Shown: piece after piece, positions 1 through 10,402 of the stretch | Layout: each line of letters begins with the position of its first letter | Numbering within the stretch: position 1 is the stretch's first letter | Assembly: GCA_009783065.1 (NCBI GenBank) | Contig: WRHV01000003.1 | Span: 43,331-107,330, forward strand | Direction of reading: 5' to 3' | Length of the DNA: 64,000 nucleotides | Source: Betaproteobacteria bacterium | GTDB taxonomy: Bacteria > Pseudomonadota > Gammaproteobacteria > Burkholderiales > Burkholderiaceae | Notes under the pieces: model-generated | Databases searched by the model: none | What the model was told of the DNA's origin: nothing | Seen by the model: the letters and a program-made list of their open reading frames with translations, nothing else | Made by a program: the position numbers and the translations under genes

Positions 1-1205
1 GCGCGCAACCGGAATAATGGTAAATGAACCTGATCATCTGTACGGATAGCTCTGGCATCCAAAGACAATTGGCTTTCCGTTAATTTGACTGTTGCTACCT
101 GTTTTTTTTCTTCCGCAGATACCAGAATATCGCCCGCAATAGCCGTTTTTCTGACACTGGAATGGATGCCATTCAGATTGAACCGTTTGGTATGAAGGGA
201 TAAATCAACCCCGTTTAGACTCAGCTTGCCGTTACCGCTGAATTGGCCCACGACACCCATGTCCAGCAAGAGGTTCTCCAGCCGCACGGTTTGGATGTTG
301 CCTGCCAATTTAGTCGTCAACATCCGCAGGGGCAAGCGATTATCATCAATCGAGCCGGGAATCGTGTTATCGACTCGAACCGTACCCTTAATCGATGTGT
401 CTTCCCCGGTCCGGATGTCAGCCTTGACCTGAAGATGGCTTTGAGGCCACTCTGGCTTAACCTGTGAAGGATCGACATTTTCAGCCGTCAAAGAAAGCGA
501 AGGCAGGATAAAAGCGGCAAACGGCATGACTCTGGCATCCGCTTTAACATTTGCGCCAAATCCGGCAAATTGGCCCTTAAACCGGATATCCTGAAGCTCA
601 CCCGTCAATTCGGCTGATCCGTCCGCTTTTTCATGCTTGACGGCGATCCTGCCATCCAATGAAAACGGCTTATCCGTACCGAGTTTCAGTTCTACGGCGA
701 CGCTGCCAAAAGGACTTTCAAAACCGGCCTCTTTCAGACTCCAGGCAGCCTTATCAGCAGCAAGAGACAAATGCACTTCTTGGAATGTCAGCCCATCATA
801 TTTCAACTGGTCTACCTGCACTTTACCAACTCGGATCGATACAGGGGGAGCCAGCGACTCCGGCAGAACAAAGGGTTCCCTTGACGCTTCCAGGCTTTCA
901 ATCGTCAGTCTGGAAACGGTAACCGAATCGACGCTAATCTGCCTCATCAGTACGTAAATGGGCCGCCAGGATATTTCGACATCTTCTGCCGTTACCCGGC
1001 GTTGCTGCGTTTGATAGATCATTTCCTCGATTTTGATGGTACCGGTTAAGGAACCGGATACACCATTGAGGACAATGTTCCCATTACTGGATGATACGAT
1101 TTTCTCAGCCACCCACTTCAAGGCAAATTCATGCTGGATCGCTACCAGCAGTGCTGCGACGATCACAAAAGGGACGACCAGGAGAACAATAAGCCAGCGC
1201 CGCAT
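1..1205 (-). CDS. tamB: TamB, N-terminal part (continues past the window edge)
   Basis: This is the inner-membrane-anchored component of the TamA-TamB system, which helps move proteins and lipids across the periplasm to the outer membrane. The frame is open from the ATG at 1205 to the window edge, so only about the first 400 residues are present. It opens with a signal-anchor helix (MRRWLIVLLVVPFVIV, then an Ala/Leu-rich run) and continues as long beta-rich, polar, low-cysteine sequence typical of the AsmA/TamB fold. The C-terminal DUF490 region that defines the family lies outside the window, so the call rests on the N-terminus and the position directly after tamA. The ATG shares its A with the tamA stop codon (TAATG), which indicates translational coupling. 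Confidence 0.85.
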   Translation of the reverse strand, partial: MRRWLIVLLVVPFVIVAALLVAIQHEFALKWVAEKIVSSSNGNIVLNGVSGSLTGTIKIEEMIYQTQQRRVTAEDVEISWRPIYVLMRQISVDSVTVSRLTIESLEASREPFVLPESLAPPVSIRVGKVQVDQLKYDGLTFQEVHLSLAADKAAWSLKEAGFESPFGSVAVELKLGTDKPFSLDGRIAVKHEKADGSAELTGELQDIRFKGQFAGFGANVKADARVMPFAAFILPSLSLTAENVDPSQVKPEWPQSHLQVKADIRTGEDTSIKGTVRVDNTIPGSIDDNRLPLRMLTTKLAGNIQTVRLENLLLDMGVVGQFSGNGKLSLNGVDLSLHTKRFNLNGIHSSVRKTAIAGDILVSAEEKKQVATVKLTESQLSLDARAIRTDDQVHLPLFRLR

Positions 1206-3019
1206 TAGAATGTAAACCCGAAAGAAAAATGCACACGAAATTCATTCGTTTTTTCACCGTATGCAAAATCAATACCAAATGGTCCCGCCGGACTTCGCCA
1301 GCGCACGCCAATACCATAACCAAAAGCAGGATTCAGCTCTTTGAAATTATCTCCGGCGTTGCCTGCATCCACAAAAACAGCCCCCCCCCAATTGCCATAA
1401 AAATAATATTGGTATTCCATGCTGCCGACCGCCAGATAACGCCCGCCTATCGTCGCGCGGCCTTTTTTCACGCCCAGGCTTTCAAAAGCATAACCTCTGA
1501 CCGACTGGTCGCCGCCTGTTCTAAACAGGACAGTGGAAGGAATGCCTTCCCTGGTGCTGGATAAAACCGCACCCAGCTCTGTACGCAACAATAGATTGCC
1601 CTTTTCTCCAACCGGATGGAAATAGCCCGCCTTAAGGTAAGGACGCAAATAGCTCTTGTCCGTCAATACCGGTTCAACTGCCGCACCAACCTGCGCCTGA
1701 ACGGCATAACCGCGTGTCGGGTTGAACTGGCTGTTCAATCTTCGTTTGATAATCCCATACGTCAGCGGTAACGCCTTCGTGTTTTCATCACCCACTCCCT
1801 TCACCCTCGTACTCTCCTGAAGATACTCCAGCGTCGCATAATGTTCCAGGCGTGGTGTCCCCCAGGATGTTTTGCCATAAAGACTGGCCAGACGGATGTC
1901 TTCACCCCGAATATCGGAACGTTCGAATCTGCCGCCAATGCTGTTTCTGAATCCACTGTCGGTCTTGGGCAGAGCGACTTCAGCAAATGCCGTTTGCATC
2001 CGTGTTTCCAGTACCAGACCGCTTTTCAGATTCAGCTCCTGTCCCAAAAACTTAAGATCATCATAAATGAGGCTAAAACGATTACCCATGTCTGTGCTAT
2101 AGCCCACGCCAATCGCCGCATGCCTTTTTTTGTTCTCTACCACAGTCACGGTTACCGGCACGCTGTCCAGTCCCGAATCTACATCGGCAGTCACTTCAAC
2201 GGAGCGGAAATAACCCGTATCCTGGATGCGTGTCTGCCAGTTGAGCAATGCACTTTCACGATAGATCGTGTCTGGTTTGACAGGACGCTCACGCAGGATA
2301 ATATCTTCGCTGTATCGTTTTAGCCCGACAATATTGATTTCGCCGAAATAGACAGGCGACCCGCTATCAATCTCCACCCGCAAGATAGCTGTTCGCGCAG
2401 CCGGATCAACAATAGCCTGTGAATCAGCAATCCTGGCCCTGGGATAACGTACCTGCATGACCTGACGCAATAGCATCCTCTTGGCCGCTTCCCAATCCGC
2501 CTGCCGGAACCGGGAACCTTCACGTAATGCCCATTTATTTTGAAGATCACTGATGCGGGGCTGTTGCGATGTTTCCTGCAGGGTAATAGCACCCGTAAAT
2601 GTAATCATCACTTGGTTTACGAGAACCGGCTCACCCGGATCAACCCTGATGTGAATCTGGTAGGCATCACCTGAAGGTTCCATGCTTGAATCAATTTTCG
2701 GTGCGTAATACCCTTCCGTTTCCAGCAGCCTTTTTATTTCATCCGGCGTCTGGCGGTAAAGCCGGCGCAAAAGGGTACGGTCAACTCTTTCATTTCCCTG
2801 CCAGCGTACCAATCCGAGATTTTCCTCCAGGAGCCGCTGGATCGCATTCGGCGCATCAATAATTACGCTATATTTCAGTCCCTGGGAATAGACAGGGGAC
2901 AAACACAAAAATAAAAAAACAGCCACAATCACTTTTCCAACATTTGGAAAAGCGTGAAAATCCCACATGCGCAAGATGCCACGGTGCAATCCAGATATTT
3001 GGGCAGGTTGATGTGACAT
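1205..3019 (-). CDS. tamA: TamA, outer-membrane BamA/Omp85-family assembly factor
   Basis: This outer-membrane protein has N-terminal POTRA domains and a C-terminal 16-stranded barrel, and partners TamB in autotransporter and envelope biogenesis. The product is 604 residues, normal for TamA (about 580-600). A hydrophobic secretion signal ends near VYSQG at about residue 46. POTRA-like sequence covers roughly 50-270, and the rest is beta-barrel ending in the aromatic motif FGFTF recognised by the Bam machinery. The ATG at 3019 is used; an internal ATG at 2968 would place the signal peptide closer to the N-terminus and is a fair alternative. It is transcribed divergently from queC and overlaps tamB by one base. 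The window's own autotransporter at the far right is the kind of client this system serves. Confidence 0.9.
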   Translation of the reverse strand: MSHQPAQISGLHRGILRMWDFHAFPNVGKVIVAVFLFLCLSPVYSQGLKYSVIIDAPNAIQRLLEENLGLVRWQGNERVDRTLLRRLYRQTPDEIKRLLETEGYYAPKIDSSMEPSGDAYQIHIRVDPGEPVLVNQVMITFTGAITLQETSQQPRISDLQNKWALREGSRFRQADWEAAKRMLLRQVMQVRYPRARIADSQAIVDPAARTAILRVEIDSGSPVYFGEINIVGLKRYSEDIILRERPVKPDTIYRESALLNWQTRIQDTGYFRSVEVTADVDSGLDSVPVTVTVVENKKRHAAIGVGYSTDMGNRFSLIYDDLKFLGQELNLKSGLVLETRMQTAFAEVALPKTDSGFRNSIGGRFERSDIRGEDIRLASLYGKTSWGTPRLEHYATLEYLQESTRVKGVGDENTKALPLTYGIIKRRLNSQFNPTRGYAVQAQVGAAVEPVLTDKSYLRPYLKAGYFHPVGEKGNLLLRTELGAVLSSTREGIPSTVLFRTGGDQSVRGYAFESLGVKKGRATIGGRYLAVGSMEYQYYFYGNWGGAVFVDAGNAGDNFKELNPAFGYGIGVRWRSPAGPFGIDFAYGEKTNEFRVHFSFGFTF

Positions 3020-3167
3020 TTCCTGGTATCGTTTTAATTAATGTATAAACTCGGATATGATAATAGAAGCTGGCTCAATTCCAATTATTGTTCAGTCCGC
3101 ATTCTTGCAAGATCGAAACCCGTCTCGTCTCTGCTTATTCACAAACAATTGGTGTCTTTTCTGCTTT

Positions 3168-3881
3168 ATGTCATCTTCCAACCGCGCTCTTGTCCTGTTC
3201 AGTGGCGGACAGGATTCAACAACCTGCCTGGCCTGGGCGCTCACACAGTTCAGCCACGTGGAAACAATCGGTTTTGATTACAAACAGCGGCATCACATTG
3301 AACTCACCACACGCCCTGTTATCCTGTCCCATCTGCGGAAATTCTCCCCTGAATGGGATAAACGGCTCGGCATGGACCACCTGATTGACCTCTCGCTCAT
3401 TGCCAGCTTGTCGGAAACCGCCATGACCAGCGAAACTACAATCTATTTTATGGAGAATGGCCTGCCAAACACATTTGTACCGGGCCGCAACCTGCTTTTT
3501 ATGACGGTTGCCGCAACGCTTGCCTATCGCCGCAACCTCAATGTTCTCATTGGCGGCATGTGTGAAACCGATTCATCAGGATATCCGGATTGCCGCGACG
3601 ATACCATGAAAGCGCTACAATTGGCCTTAAACCTCGGCATGGCAAATCCCTTTCGGGTGGAAATGCCGCTCATGTGGAAAAACAAGGCGGAAACCTGGCA
3701 AATGGCACATGATATCGGCGGCAAAGAACTCATCAATCTGATCAGACAGGAAACGCATACCTGTTATCTGGGGGAACACAGCCTATTGCATGATTGGGGA
3801 TACGGCTGCGGCCAATGCCCCGCTTGCCAACTGCGGGCTAATGGCTATACCCAATTTTCCCATCAACAGCAATTGACTTGA
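3168..3881 (+). CDS. queC: 7-cyano-7-deazaguanine synthase QueC
   Basis: QueC converts 7-carboxy-7-deazaguanine to preQ0 with ATP and ammonia in queuosine biosynthesis. The 237-residue product starts with the ATP-pyrophosphatase P-loop LFSGGQDST and ends with the zinc cysteine cluster (TCYLGE, then GCGQCPAC and LRANGY), both diagnostic. The frame is open further upstream, but the ATG at 3168 gives [14 protein letters not shown], which matches the family start; the extra N-terminal 37 residues look non-coding. No other queuosine gene (queD, queE, queF) is adjacent, so the pathway genes must be scattered. I saw no preQ1 riboswitch in the 148-base divergent spacer to tamA. Confidence 0.93.
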   Translation: MSSSNRALVLFSGGQDSTTCLAWALTQFSHVETIGFDYKQRHHIELTTRPVILSHLRKFSPEWDKRLGMDHLIDLSLIASLSETAMTSETTIYFMENGLPNTFVPGRNLLFMTVAATLAYRRNLNVLIGGMCETDSSGYPDCRDDTMKALQLALNLGMANPFRVEMPLMWKNKAETWQMAHDIGGKELINLIRQETHTCYLGEHSLLHDWGYGCGQCPACQLRANGYTQFSHQQQLT

Positions 3882-3900
3882 AGATACCGGCCCTTTACAC

Positions 3901-3938
3901 AAAAAACGCCTATTTCCTGAACAGGAATAGGCGTTTTT
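3901..3938. terminator. Bidirectional rho-independent terminator (queC / xfp)
   Basis: The A-tract and arm AACGCCTATTTCCTG pair with CAGGAATAGGCGTT around a 3-base loop. T-runs follow on both strands (GTTTTTCTTTT on +, TTTTTTGTG on -). It sits between the convergent queC and phosphoketolase genes and can serve both. Confidence 0.85.
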
Positions 3939-3996
3939 CTTTTGGTTCGCTACTGTAAAAAACTAGCTGTTTTCTGCAAAGGAATCAGATAAATGA

Positions 3997-6399
3997 TCAA
4001 TCATCAATCCATTTCCAGTCGCGAATCTCCGGCATATCTTCGCCATACCGGTGAATATAAGCCTTATGATCCAGCAGCTTATCACGCAAATACTGCTTGG
4101 CATAAGCCGCACGGCCTGACAGTTGCGGCAACCTGTCGATTACATCACCGACCAGATGGAATCGATCCAAATCATTTAAGACGACCATGTCAAACGGTGT
4201 GGTAGTTGTGCCTTCCTCCTTGTAACCACGAACATGCAGATTACGGTGGTTAGTCCGACGATAAGTCAAACGATGAATCAGCCACGGATAACCATGATAG
4301 GCAAAAATAATCGGCTTATTCGTTGTAAATAACGAATCAAAATCCTTATCCGACATCCCGTTTGGATGTTCGCTCGATGGTTGCAGCACCATCAGGTTAA
4401 CGACATTAACCACCCGGATTTTCAGGTCCGGGAATTGTTCACGCAGTATTTTGACCGCCGCCAGCGTTTCCATCGTGGGAATATCGCCACAGCAAACCAT
4501 CACCACATCGGGCTCACTGCCTTTATCATTACTGGCCCACTCCCAAATTCCAGCTCCAGCGGTACAGTGTTTAATGGCATCATCCATATTCAAGTACTGC
4601 AACGCTGGCTGTTTACCGGCCACAATCACATTAATACGATGGCGGCTGCGCAGACAATGGTCCGTCACAGACAGCAGGGTATTGGCATCCGGCGGCAAAT
4701 AAACACGGGTAATATCCGCTTTTTTGTTCATCACAATATCCATGAAGCCCGGATTCTGGTGACTCAAGCCATTATGATCTTGGCGCCAGACGTGTGACGT
4801 CAGCAAATAATTAAGTGAAGCGACCGGACGACGCCACGGGATATGGCGTGTCACTTCCAGCCACTTCGCATGCTGATTGAACATGGAATCGATAATGTGA
4901 ATAAACGCTTCATAACAGGAGAAAAAACCATGACGCCCCGTCAGAATATACCCCTCCAGCCACCCTTCACACTGATGCTCGGATAACATTTCCATGATGC
5001 GGCCATTATGTGAAATCTGGTAGTCATCCGGCTTGATTTCCGCCACAAGACAACGATCCGTCACTTCAAACACGGCCCCCCAACGGTTGGATTCCGTTTC
5101 ATCCGGACTGAACACGCGGAAATTTCTGGTATCCTCATTGAGCGTAATGACGTCACGGATCATCTTGCCCTGAATACGGGTTGCCTCAGCAATCGTTACG
5201 CCTGGTTTGGAAACATCAACCGCATAGTCCCGGAAATCCGGCATACGCAAATCGCGCAAGAGGATACCACCATTGGCATGCGGATTGGCCCCCATCCTGC
5301 GAAGACCTTTCGGCGCCAGTGCTTCCAGCTCCGGCAGGAAACGGCCATCTTCATCAAACAGTTCTTCCGGCTTATAGCTCCTGAGCCATTCTTCCAGAAT
5401 TTTCAAATGTGCTAAATTTGTTTTGGTTTCGGATACCGGCACTTGATGCGAACGGAATGAGCCTTCAATTTTGAGACCATCAACCACTTTCGGACCTGTC
5501 CAGCCTTTCGGCGTTCTCATGATGATCACCGGCCAAACCGGACGTTCCTTAAGCCCGTTTGTCCGTGCCTCTTTTTGAATAGCCTTGATCTCAGCAATGA
5601 CCTTATCCATGACGGCAGCCATCTGCTGGTGCAGCGCCATCGTATCTCCGCCAACAGAATCATAATCCACGTAATACGGTTTGTATCCGTATCCACGGAA
5701 GAGCATATCGAGTTCTTCGTGCGGAATGCGCGCAAGGAAACATGGCCCCGCAATTTTCCCGTCATTAAGATGCAGAATGGGCAATACCGCGCCATCATAT
5801 TCCGGGTTTAAGAATTTGTTGGAATGCCAGCTTGTCGCCAGCGGACCGGTTTCGGCTTCGCCATCACCGACCACACAGGCAACAATCAGATCGGGATTAT
5901 CAAAAGCCGCACCAAAAGCATGCGATAAACAGTAACCCAGCTCACCGCCCTCGTTGATGGAACCCGGTGTTTCCGAAGCCACATGACTTGGCACACCTCC
6001 CGGAAATGAGAACTGGGTAAACAGCCGTTTCATGCCCTGCTCATCCTGTGAGATATTAGGATAAAACTCGCTGTAACTGCCCTCAAGATACGTATGCGCA
6101 ACCAGACTTGGCCCACCATGGCCTGGTCCCGTTACATAAATCATGTCCAGGTCATGATTATTGATTACCCTGTTTAAATGGACATAAGCAAAATTGAGGC
6201 CAGGCGACGTTCCCCAATGCCCCAGCAGCCTGGGTTTGACATCATTCGTTGATAATGGCCTACGCAAAAGCGGGTTATCATATAGGTAAATCTGGCCCAC
6301 TGACAGGTAATTAGACGCACGAAAATAAGCATCCATTTTTTGCAGTAAATCCGGAGACAGCGGCTTGGCATTCCGATCAATTTCCGCATTCATATCCAT
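3997..6399 (-). CDS. xfp: Xylulose-5-phosphate/fructose-6-phosphate phosphoketolase
   Basis: This thiamine-diphosphate enzyme splits xylulose-5-P (or fructose-6-P) with phosphate to acetyl-phosphate plus glyceraldehyde-3-P (or erythrose-4-P). The 800-residue length and family blocks agree: [13 protein letters not shown] near the N-terminus, [24 protein letters not shown], and the ThDP/Mg motif [13 protein letters not shown]. The frame is open to 6465, but the ATG at 6399 follows AAAGGA at good spacing and begins [10 protein letters not shown], like other family members. No acetate kinase or phosphotransacetylase gene is adjacent. It stands alone between two terminator-like regions, which suggests its own promoter. 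Whether it supplies acetyl-phosphate from sugar phosphates in an oxalate-feeding organism is inference. Confidence 0.93.
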   Translation of the reverse strand: MDMNAEIDRNAKPLSPDLLQKMDAYFRASNYLSVGQIYLYDNPLLRRPLSTNDVKPRLLGHWGTSPGLNFAYVHLNRVINNHDLDMIYVTGPGHGGPSLVAHTYLEGSYSEFYPNISQDEQGMKRLFTQFSFPGGVPSHVASETPGSINEGGELGYCLSHAFGAAFDNPDLIVACVVGDGEAETGPLATSWHSNKFLNPEYDGAVLPILHLNDGKIAGPCFLARIPHEELDMLFRGYGYKPYYVDYDSVGGDTMALHQQMAAVMDKVIAEIKAIQKEARTNGLKERPVWPVIIMRTPKGWTGPKVVDGLKIEGSFRSHQVPVSETKTNLAHLKILEEWLRSYKPEELFDEDGRFLPELEALAPKGLRRMGANPHANGGILLRDLRMPDFRDYAVDVSKPGVTIAEATRIQGKMIRDVITLNEDTRNFRVFSPDETESNRWGAVFEVTDRCLVAEIKPDDYQISHNGRIMEMLSEHQCEGWLEGYILTGRHGFFSCYEAFIHIIDSMFNQHAKWLEVTRHIPWRRPVASLNYLLTSHVWRQDHNGLSHQNPGFMDIVMNKKADITRVYLPPDANTLLSVTDHCLRSRHRINVIVAGKQPALQYLNMDDAIKHCTAGAGIWEWASNDKGSEPDVVMVCCGDIPTMETLAAVKILREQFPDLKIRVVNVVNLMVLQPSSEHPNGMSDKDFDSLFTTNKPIIFAYHGYPWLIHRLTYRRTNHRNLHVRGYKEEGTTTTPFDMVVLNDLDRFHLVGDVIDRLPQLSGRAAYAKQYLRDKLLDHKAYIHRYGEDMPEIRDWKWIDD

Positions 6400-6640
6400 A
6401 TTTTCCTTTCTTTTTGAGTGCCTGGTCTTTCCGCGTACAGCAAAAAACCAAAAACAGCAATGCATCAGGTCATAGTGAATAAACGTCTATTTATACTGAC
6501 AGGTTATAAACAAAGCAAAGCCATGCTTAGCCAATCAATACTACACACTGAGAAGGGATAAAGCAATGAAAACCATATCCCCTATCAGAATGAAAAATAC
6601 GACTTTTATGTTTTTTCTGCTTTTTTAGACGACAGCATAA

Positions 6641-6667
6641 CGCTATCGTGTCACAGACATGATAGCG
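6641..6667. repeat. Inverted repeat downstream of glmU
   Basis: CGCTATCGTGT and ACATGATAGCG form a nearly perfect 11-base stem around a short loop (one G-T pair). There is no clean adjacent T-run on either strand. It may be a weak terminator for glmU (minus strand) or part of the regulatory region upstream of the phosphoketolase gene. The rest of 6400-6700 is AT-rich and holds no convincing gene. Confidence 0.4.
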
Positions 6668-6700
6668 CCTTCTGCGGCGGATCAAGAAGGAGATGAAATA

Positions 6701-8059
6701 TCAGGTTTCATGTTTAACCGGTCGTTTCCAATCGGAAACAAATGTTTGCTTGCTTCGGGATACCGTCAATGAATTTGGCGGCGCATCCTTCGTAAGCGTT
6801 GTGCCTGCTCCCACTGTCGCACCAGCCCCTACCCTGACTGGCGCGACCAGTTCACAGTTGGTTCCGATGAAAGCGTCATCCTCAATGATGGTTTTATGTT
6901 TATTAATGCCGTCATAATTACAGGTAATCGTACCTGCGCCGATATTGACGCGACTGCCAACAGTAGAATCGCCAACATAAGCCAGATGGTTGGCCTTGCT
7001 TTGGGCAGCGACACGACTGTTCTTGATCTCGACAAAATTGCCGATATGAACTTCCTCTCCCAGATCGGCACCGGGTCTCAAACGGGCATACGGTCCGATA
7101 ATGGACTCAGCTCCAACAGTTGCGCCATCAAGATGGCAAAACGGCCGTATCTCCACGCCATTGCCGATCATGGTCTCTCTGATATAACAATTGGAACCGA
7201 TGGAAACATGATCACCAAGCACGACGTTGCCTTCAAACACGCAATTGACATCAATCCGGACATCACGACCACACCGAAGTGATCCCCGCACATCCAGGCG
7301 TCCCGGATCAGCCAGTGTAACCCCTTGTTCCAGCAGCGTATCGGCTACGTTGCGCTGATAAACCCGCTCCAATTCGGCAAGCTGACGCTTGTTATTGATG
7401 CCCAGCACTTCCCATAGACTATCCGGCCGGGCTGATACTACCGGTACGCCATCCGATACGGCTGAGGCAATGACATCCGTCAGGTAATACTCACCCTGTG
7501 CATTATCATTGGAAAGCAAGGCCAGCCATGACTTCAGTTTTCCGGTCGGCACAACCATGATCCCTGTGTTGATTTCACTGATATTCAGCTCTTTTTCACT
7601 GGCATCCTTCTGTTCAACAATACGCACAATCGTGCCGTTTTCCCGAACAATGCGTCCAAAACCCGTCGCATCAGCCACTTCCACAGTCAGGATCGTCACA
7701 CGATCCGTTCCTGATTCGTCTATCAGTCTTTTTAGCGTTGAAGGTGTGATCAGCGGCACATCCCCATAAAGTATCAATGTCGGGCAAGACTCGTCCAGAT
7801 GCGGCACGGTTTGCATCACAGCATGGCCGGTTCCCAGCTGCTTCTCCTGCAAAACAAAAGTCAAATCCAGGGCAGCAAACGTCTGGGGAACCACATCACC
7901 ACCATGTCCATAAACGACACAGATCCTCGAAGGCGAAAGCGATCTGGCGGCATCAATAACGTGGGAAAGAAGAGGTTTGCCTGCAAGGGGGTGAAGCACT
8001 TTGGGCAAATCGGAATACATGCGCTTGCCCATGCCTGCTGCAAGAATGACAATATTCAT
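6701..8059 (-). CDS. glmU: Bifunctional GlmU (GlcN-1-P acetyltransferase / GlcNAc-1-P uridyltransferase)
   Basis: GlmU performs the last two steps of UDP-N-acetylglucosamine synthesis for peptidoglycan and LPS. The 452-residue product has the N-terminal pyrophosphorylase signature ([19 protein letters not shown], residues about 5-23) and a C-terminal left-handed beta-helix of hexapeptide repeats with [19 protein letters not shown] and the YDGINKHKT loop of the acetyltransferase. The start ATG at 8059 lacks an obvious Shine-Dalgarno sequence, but the N-terminus matches the family exactly. glmS, the first committed enzyme of the same pathway, lies 40 kb away at 46.8-48.6 kb rather than next door. 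Confidence 0.97.
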   Translation of the reverse strand: MNIVILAAGMGKRMYSDLPKVLHPLAGKPLLSHVIDAARSLSPSRICVVYGHGGDVVPQTFAALDLTFVLQEKQLGTGHAVMQTVPHLDESCPTLILYGDVPLITPSTLKRLIDESGTDRVTILTVEVADATGFGRIVRENGTIVRIVEQKDASEKELNISEINTGIMVVPTGKLKSWLALLSNDNAQGEYYLTDVIASAVSDGVPVVSARPDSLWEVLGINNKRQLAELERVYQRNVADTLLEQGVTLADPGRLDVRGSLRCGRDVRIDVNCVFEGNVVLGDHVSIGSNCYIRETMIGNGVEIRPFCHLDGATVGAESIIGPYARLRPGADLGEEVHIGNFVEIKNSRVAAQSKANHLAYVGDSTVGSRVNIGAGTITCNYDGINKHKTIIEDDAFIGTNCELVAPVRVGAGATVGAGTTLTKDAPPNSLTVSRSKQTFVSDWKRPVKHET

Positions 8060-8129
8060 GTGAAAATAATAAAAAAATTAAAAATCCGGTTTTTGTTAAA
8101 AACAGCCTCGAATCGCCAGAGCAATTCAC

Positions 8130-8618
8130 TCAACTATCCGCTTCGAATATCCCTTCGGAACGATTTTTCCTGACATCATCCCATTTGAATATATTGCCAT
8201 TCATGGCGATATACACATCCGGCTGGAGCATCTGGACGACACCAAATGCAAATCCCAGATTGAAAAACGCATCCGAACCGGCAATTTGGTAAGGGATCAT
8301 GGAACCGGTCAGTACAATGGTTTTTTCCAATGAAGCCATAGCCAGCACCAGGGCCGTTTCCTGCATGGTATCGGTTCCATGAACAATCAGGATTTTTTCC
8401 TCCGGCGCCTGTATGCACGCCTGAAGCACACGCTCCCTGTCTACATCTGTCATATCCAACGAATCAAGAAGCGGCAACGCCTCAAAAACAAACGGAAACC
8501 GCACACGTCCCTGTTCAAGCATCCGTGGAACCTGACTTTGTGCAAAACCAAGTGAACCTTCAATCGGATTATATTGCTTGTCGAAAGTACCACCGGCAGC
8601 AATGATACGTATAGCCAT
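8130..8618 (-). CDS. Short asparaginase-domain protein (N-terminal domain only)
   Basis: The 162-residue product matches only the N-terminal Rossmann-like domain of type I/II L-asparaginases. It has the first catalytic Thr in AAGGTFDKQYN (residues about 7-17) and the second motif in VHGTDTMQETA (about 79-89), followed by TGSMIPYQ. Full asparaginases are about 330 residues, so the C-terminal substrate-closing domain is absent. The gene ends cleanly with its own stop and no downstream homologous frame is visible, so it looks like a genuine short family rather than a fresh truncation. The ATG at 8618 follows GGGAGAG. It lies 23 bases after the upstream unknown gene, probably in one transcript. 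Enzymatic activity is uncertain. Confidence 0.75.
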   Translation of the reverse strand: MAIRIIAAGGTFDKQYNPIEGSLGFAQSQVPRMLEQGRVRFPFVFEALPLLDSLDMTDVDRERVLQACIQAPEEKILIVHGTDTMQETALVLAMASLEKTIVLTGSMIPYQIAGSDAFFNLGFAFGVVQMLQPDVYIAMNGNIFKWDDVRKNRSEGIFEADS

Positions 8619-8641
8619 TTTAAACGCTCTCCCTACTGGAA

Positions 8642-9370
8642 TTAAACGAGAAAGAAAGAGGAAGGGGAAACGGCTTCCTTCCGGAACTGTTTTTTCCACC
8701 CCGGCGGCCAGGGCAAATTCGGCCCACTGTAGACCGGCAAGGTACGGCGAACCGGATGGACAAAAATGGTTTCCGGAAACATCCCATCTTCACCAAGTCT
8801 GCCATTAAAGCTGTACATATAACCCGGCAAAAGCGCCTCACAGACATTCGCAAACCATGCCGTATGATCCTCATCCCACCCAAGCGCCTGGGCCAATCCC
8901 TCCGGATCAAATCTGGCCAGTGCTTCAATCAACTCTTCGGTTGTCGCCCCCGGCATATCACCCCATCCCAGGACAGGATTGAAGATATAATCTCCTCCCG
9001 ACCCATACCAGCCCTCACGCCAGGGACGCTGTATCCAGTTACGCGTACCCGTAAACAGATGCCAGCGCCAATGCAATCCGGATGGTTGCGGCCAGGAATA
9101 AAGATACAAACGCTGGTAACCCGCTTTATGCAATTGCCGAACCATATCCATCAGACGCGCATGAGGCATACGGTCTGGCGCTTCACGGCGGAAAAGAATC
9201 GGCTCACCATCAGCATGCTGAACCTCGTCAGATGACAAATTCAGATCCAGGCATTTTTGTTCACTACCGAAACGTGCACAAACCCAGCCCGTTAGCAGGT
9301 TGACCGCCGTTAGTACGCCATAGCCACGATAACGATGAAAAATAATCGTGCCTGGGGCAATCGGTTTCAT
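8642..9370 (-). CDS. Conserved protein of unknown function (CarD-like start)
   Basis: I do not recognise a named family for this 242-residue protein. The first 40 residues (GTIIFHRYRGYGVLTAVN) resemble the small beta-barrel opening of CarD/DUF3553-type domains, which bind RNA polymerase. The remainder is rich in Trp, Tyr and Pro (for example LYSWPQPSGLHWRWHLFTG at about 92-110), with no signal peptide or membrane segment. It precedes the asparaginase-domain gene by 23 bases on the same strand. A soluble cytoplasmic role is likely, and any link to transcription is only a guess from the N-terminal similarity. Confidence 0.6.
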   Translation of the reverse strand: MKPIAPGTIIFHRYRGYGVLTAVNLLTGWVCARFGSEQKCLDLNLSSDEVQHADGEPILFRREAPDRMPHARLMDMVRQLHKAGYQRLYLYSWPQPSGLHWRWHLFTGTRNWIQRPWREGWYGSGGDYIFNPVLGWGDMPGATTEELIEALARFDPEGLAQALGWDEDHTAWFANVCEALLPGYMYSFNGRLGEDGMFPETIFVHPVRRTLPVYSGPNLPWPPGWKKQFRKEAVSPSSFFLV

Positions 9371-9488
9371 GTCGTTATTTTTCCGAATAAAATATTTATT
9401 TTACCTTGTACAAACTCTTTTGTACCTTTTGCATCGGCAAGGTTCCTCTGTTAAACACGAAAGCCTTTTTGTTGCGATATAGAGCGAA

Positions 9489-10400
9489 TCATTGGTTTGA
9501 TGATTCTTTGATTTCAACCACCGCTTTTTCAGCCGCATCGAACACCTCGATCATGGCTTTTCTTGTTTCCGGCGTTTCCAGGCTAATGCGCCCCAAAGCC
9601 CCGCTGCGATAGTCATTTAAGAGAACCTGTGACGCCTTTTCCATGTCAAAGTCACCGCCTTTGACTCTAAATCCGCGTCTTTTCGCAACATTTTCCACCA
9701 CGCCAAAACCATCCAGATCCGCTGTTTCTATGCCATAACGCGCCCTCAGCAATTCAAAATAACGTTGAAGCAATACCTCTGCCAGAAAAACGGCCACCTC
9801 TTCTTCAATCAGCGCATTGATACCGATAGCATGGCTGGCAGCCAGCATGAGGCCATCACTAGGATAGCGGATTTTCGGCCACAACATGCCGGGCGTATCA
9901 GTCAATACCATTCCCTTATTGAGATACAATCGCTGCTGCGATTTTGTCACGGCCGGTTCATCTCCGACAGCCGCCACACGCCGTTTCAAAAGCATATTCA
10001 TCAATGTGGACTTGCCCACATTGGGAATTCCCATAATCATCATGCGAAGCGGCTTGGCCGCTTCTCCCCGGTTGGGCACCATCTGCCGGCAAAGTTCGGG
10101 AATTTTTGCAACATCTGCCGGATTTCGGGTGCAGATTGCAACTGCGCGCGTTTGATTCTGTTTTTCAAAAAAAGTGATCCATTCCTTTGTCACGCCCGGA
10201 TCGGCCAAATCACTCTTATTTAAGATTCTCAAAGAGGGCTTTTGCCTGAAAAGGCGCAATTCCTCGACCATCGGGTTGCAGCTTGCCTTCGGAATGCGGG
10301 CATCCAGCACCTCAATGACCAAATCGGTTGTTTTCATTGTTTCCGCCGCTTTTTTGCGTGCGGCATGCATGTGACCGGGAAACCATTGTATGGATGACAT
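9489..10400 (-). CDS. rbgA: RbgA/YlqF-type circularly permuted ribosome-assembly GTPase
   Basis: This GTPase assists late 50S subunit assembly. The 303-residue product has permuted motif order: WFPGHMHAARKKA at the N-terminus, then G4 NKSDLAD (about 61-67), G1 GIPNVGKSTLMN (about 126-137) and G3 DTPG (about 170). This is the hallmark of the YlqF/YawG group. The start ATG lies two bases after the stop of the histone-deacetylase-family gene upstream, so the three genes are probably cotranscribed. The C-terminal helical domain is present, so the protein is complete. Confidence 0.93.
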   Translation of the reverse strand: MSSIQWFPGHMHAARKKAAETMKTTDLVIEVLDARIPKASCNPMVEELRLFRQKPSLRILNKSDLADPGVTKEWITFFEKQNQTRAVAICTRNPADVAKIPELCRQMVPNRGEAAKPLRMMIMGIPNVGKSTLMNMLLKRRVAAVGDEPAVTKSQQRLYLNKGMVLTDTPGMLWPKIRYPSDGLMLAASHAIGINALIEEEVAVFLAEVLLQRYFELLRARYGIETADLDGFGVVENVAKRRGFRVKGGDFDMEKASQVLLNDYRSGALGRISLETPETRKAMIEVFDAAEKAVVEIKESSNQ

Positions 10401-10402
10401 GC

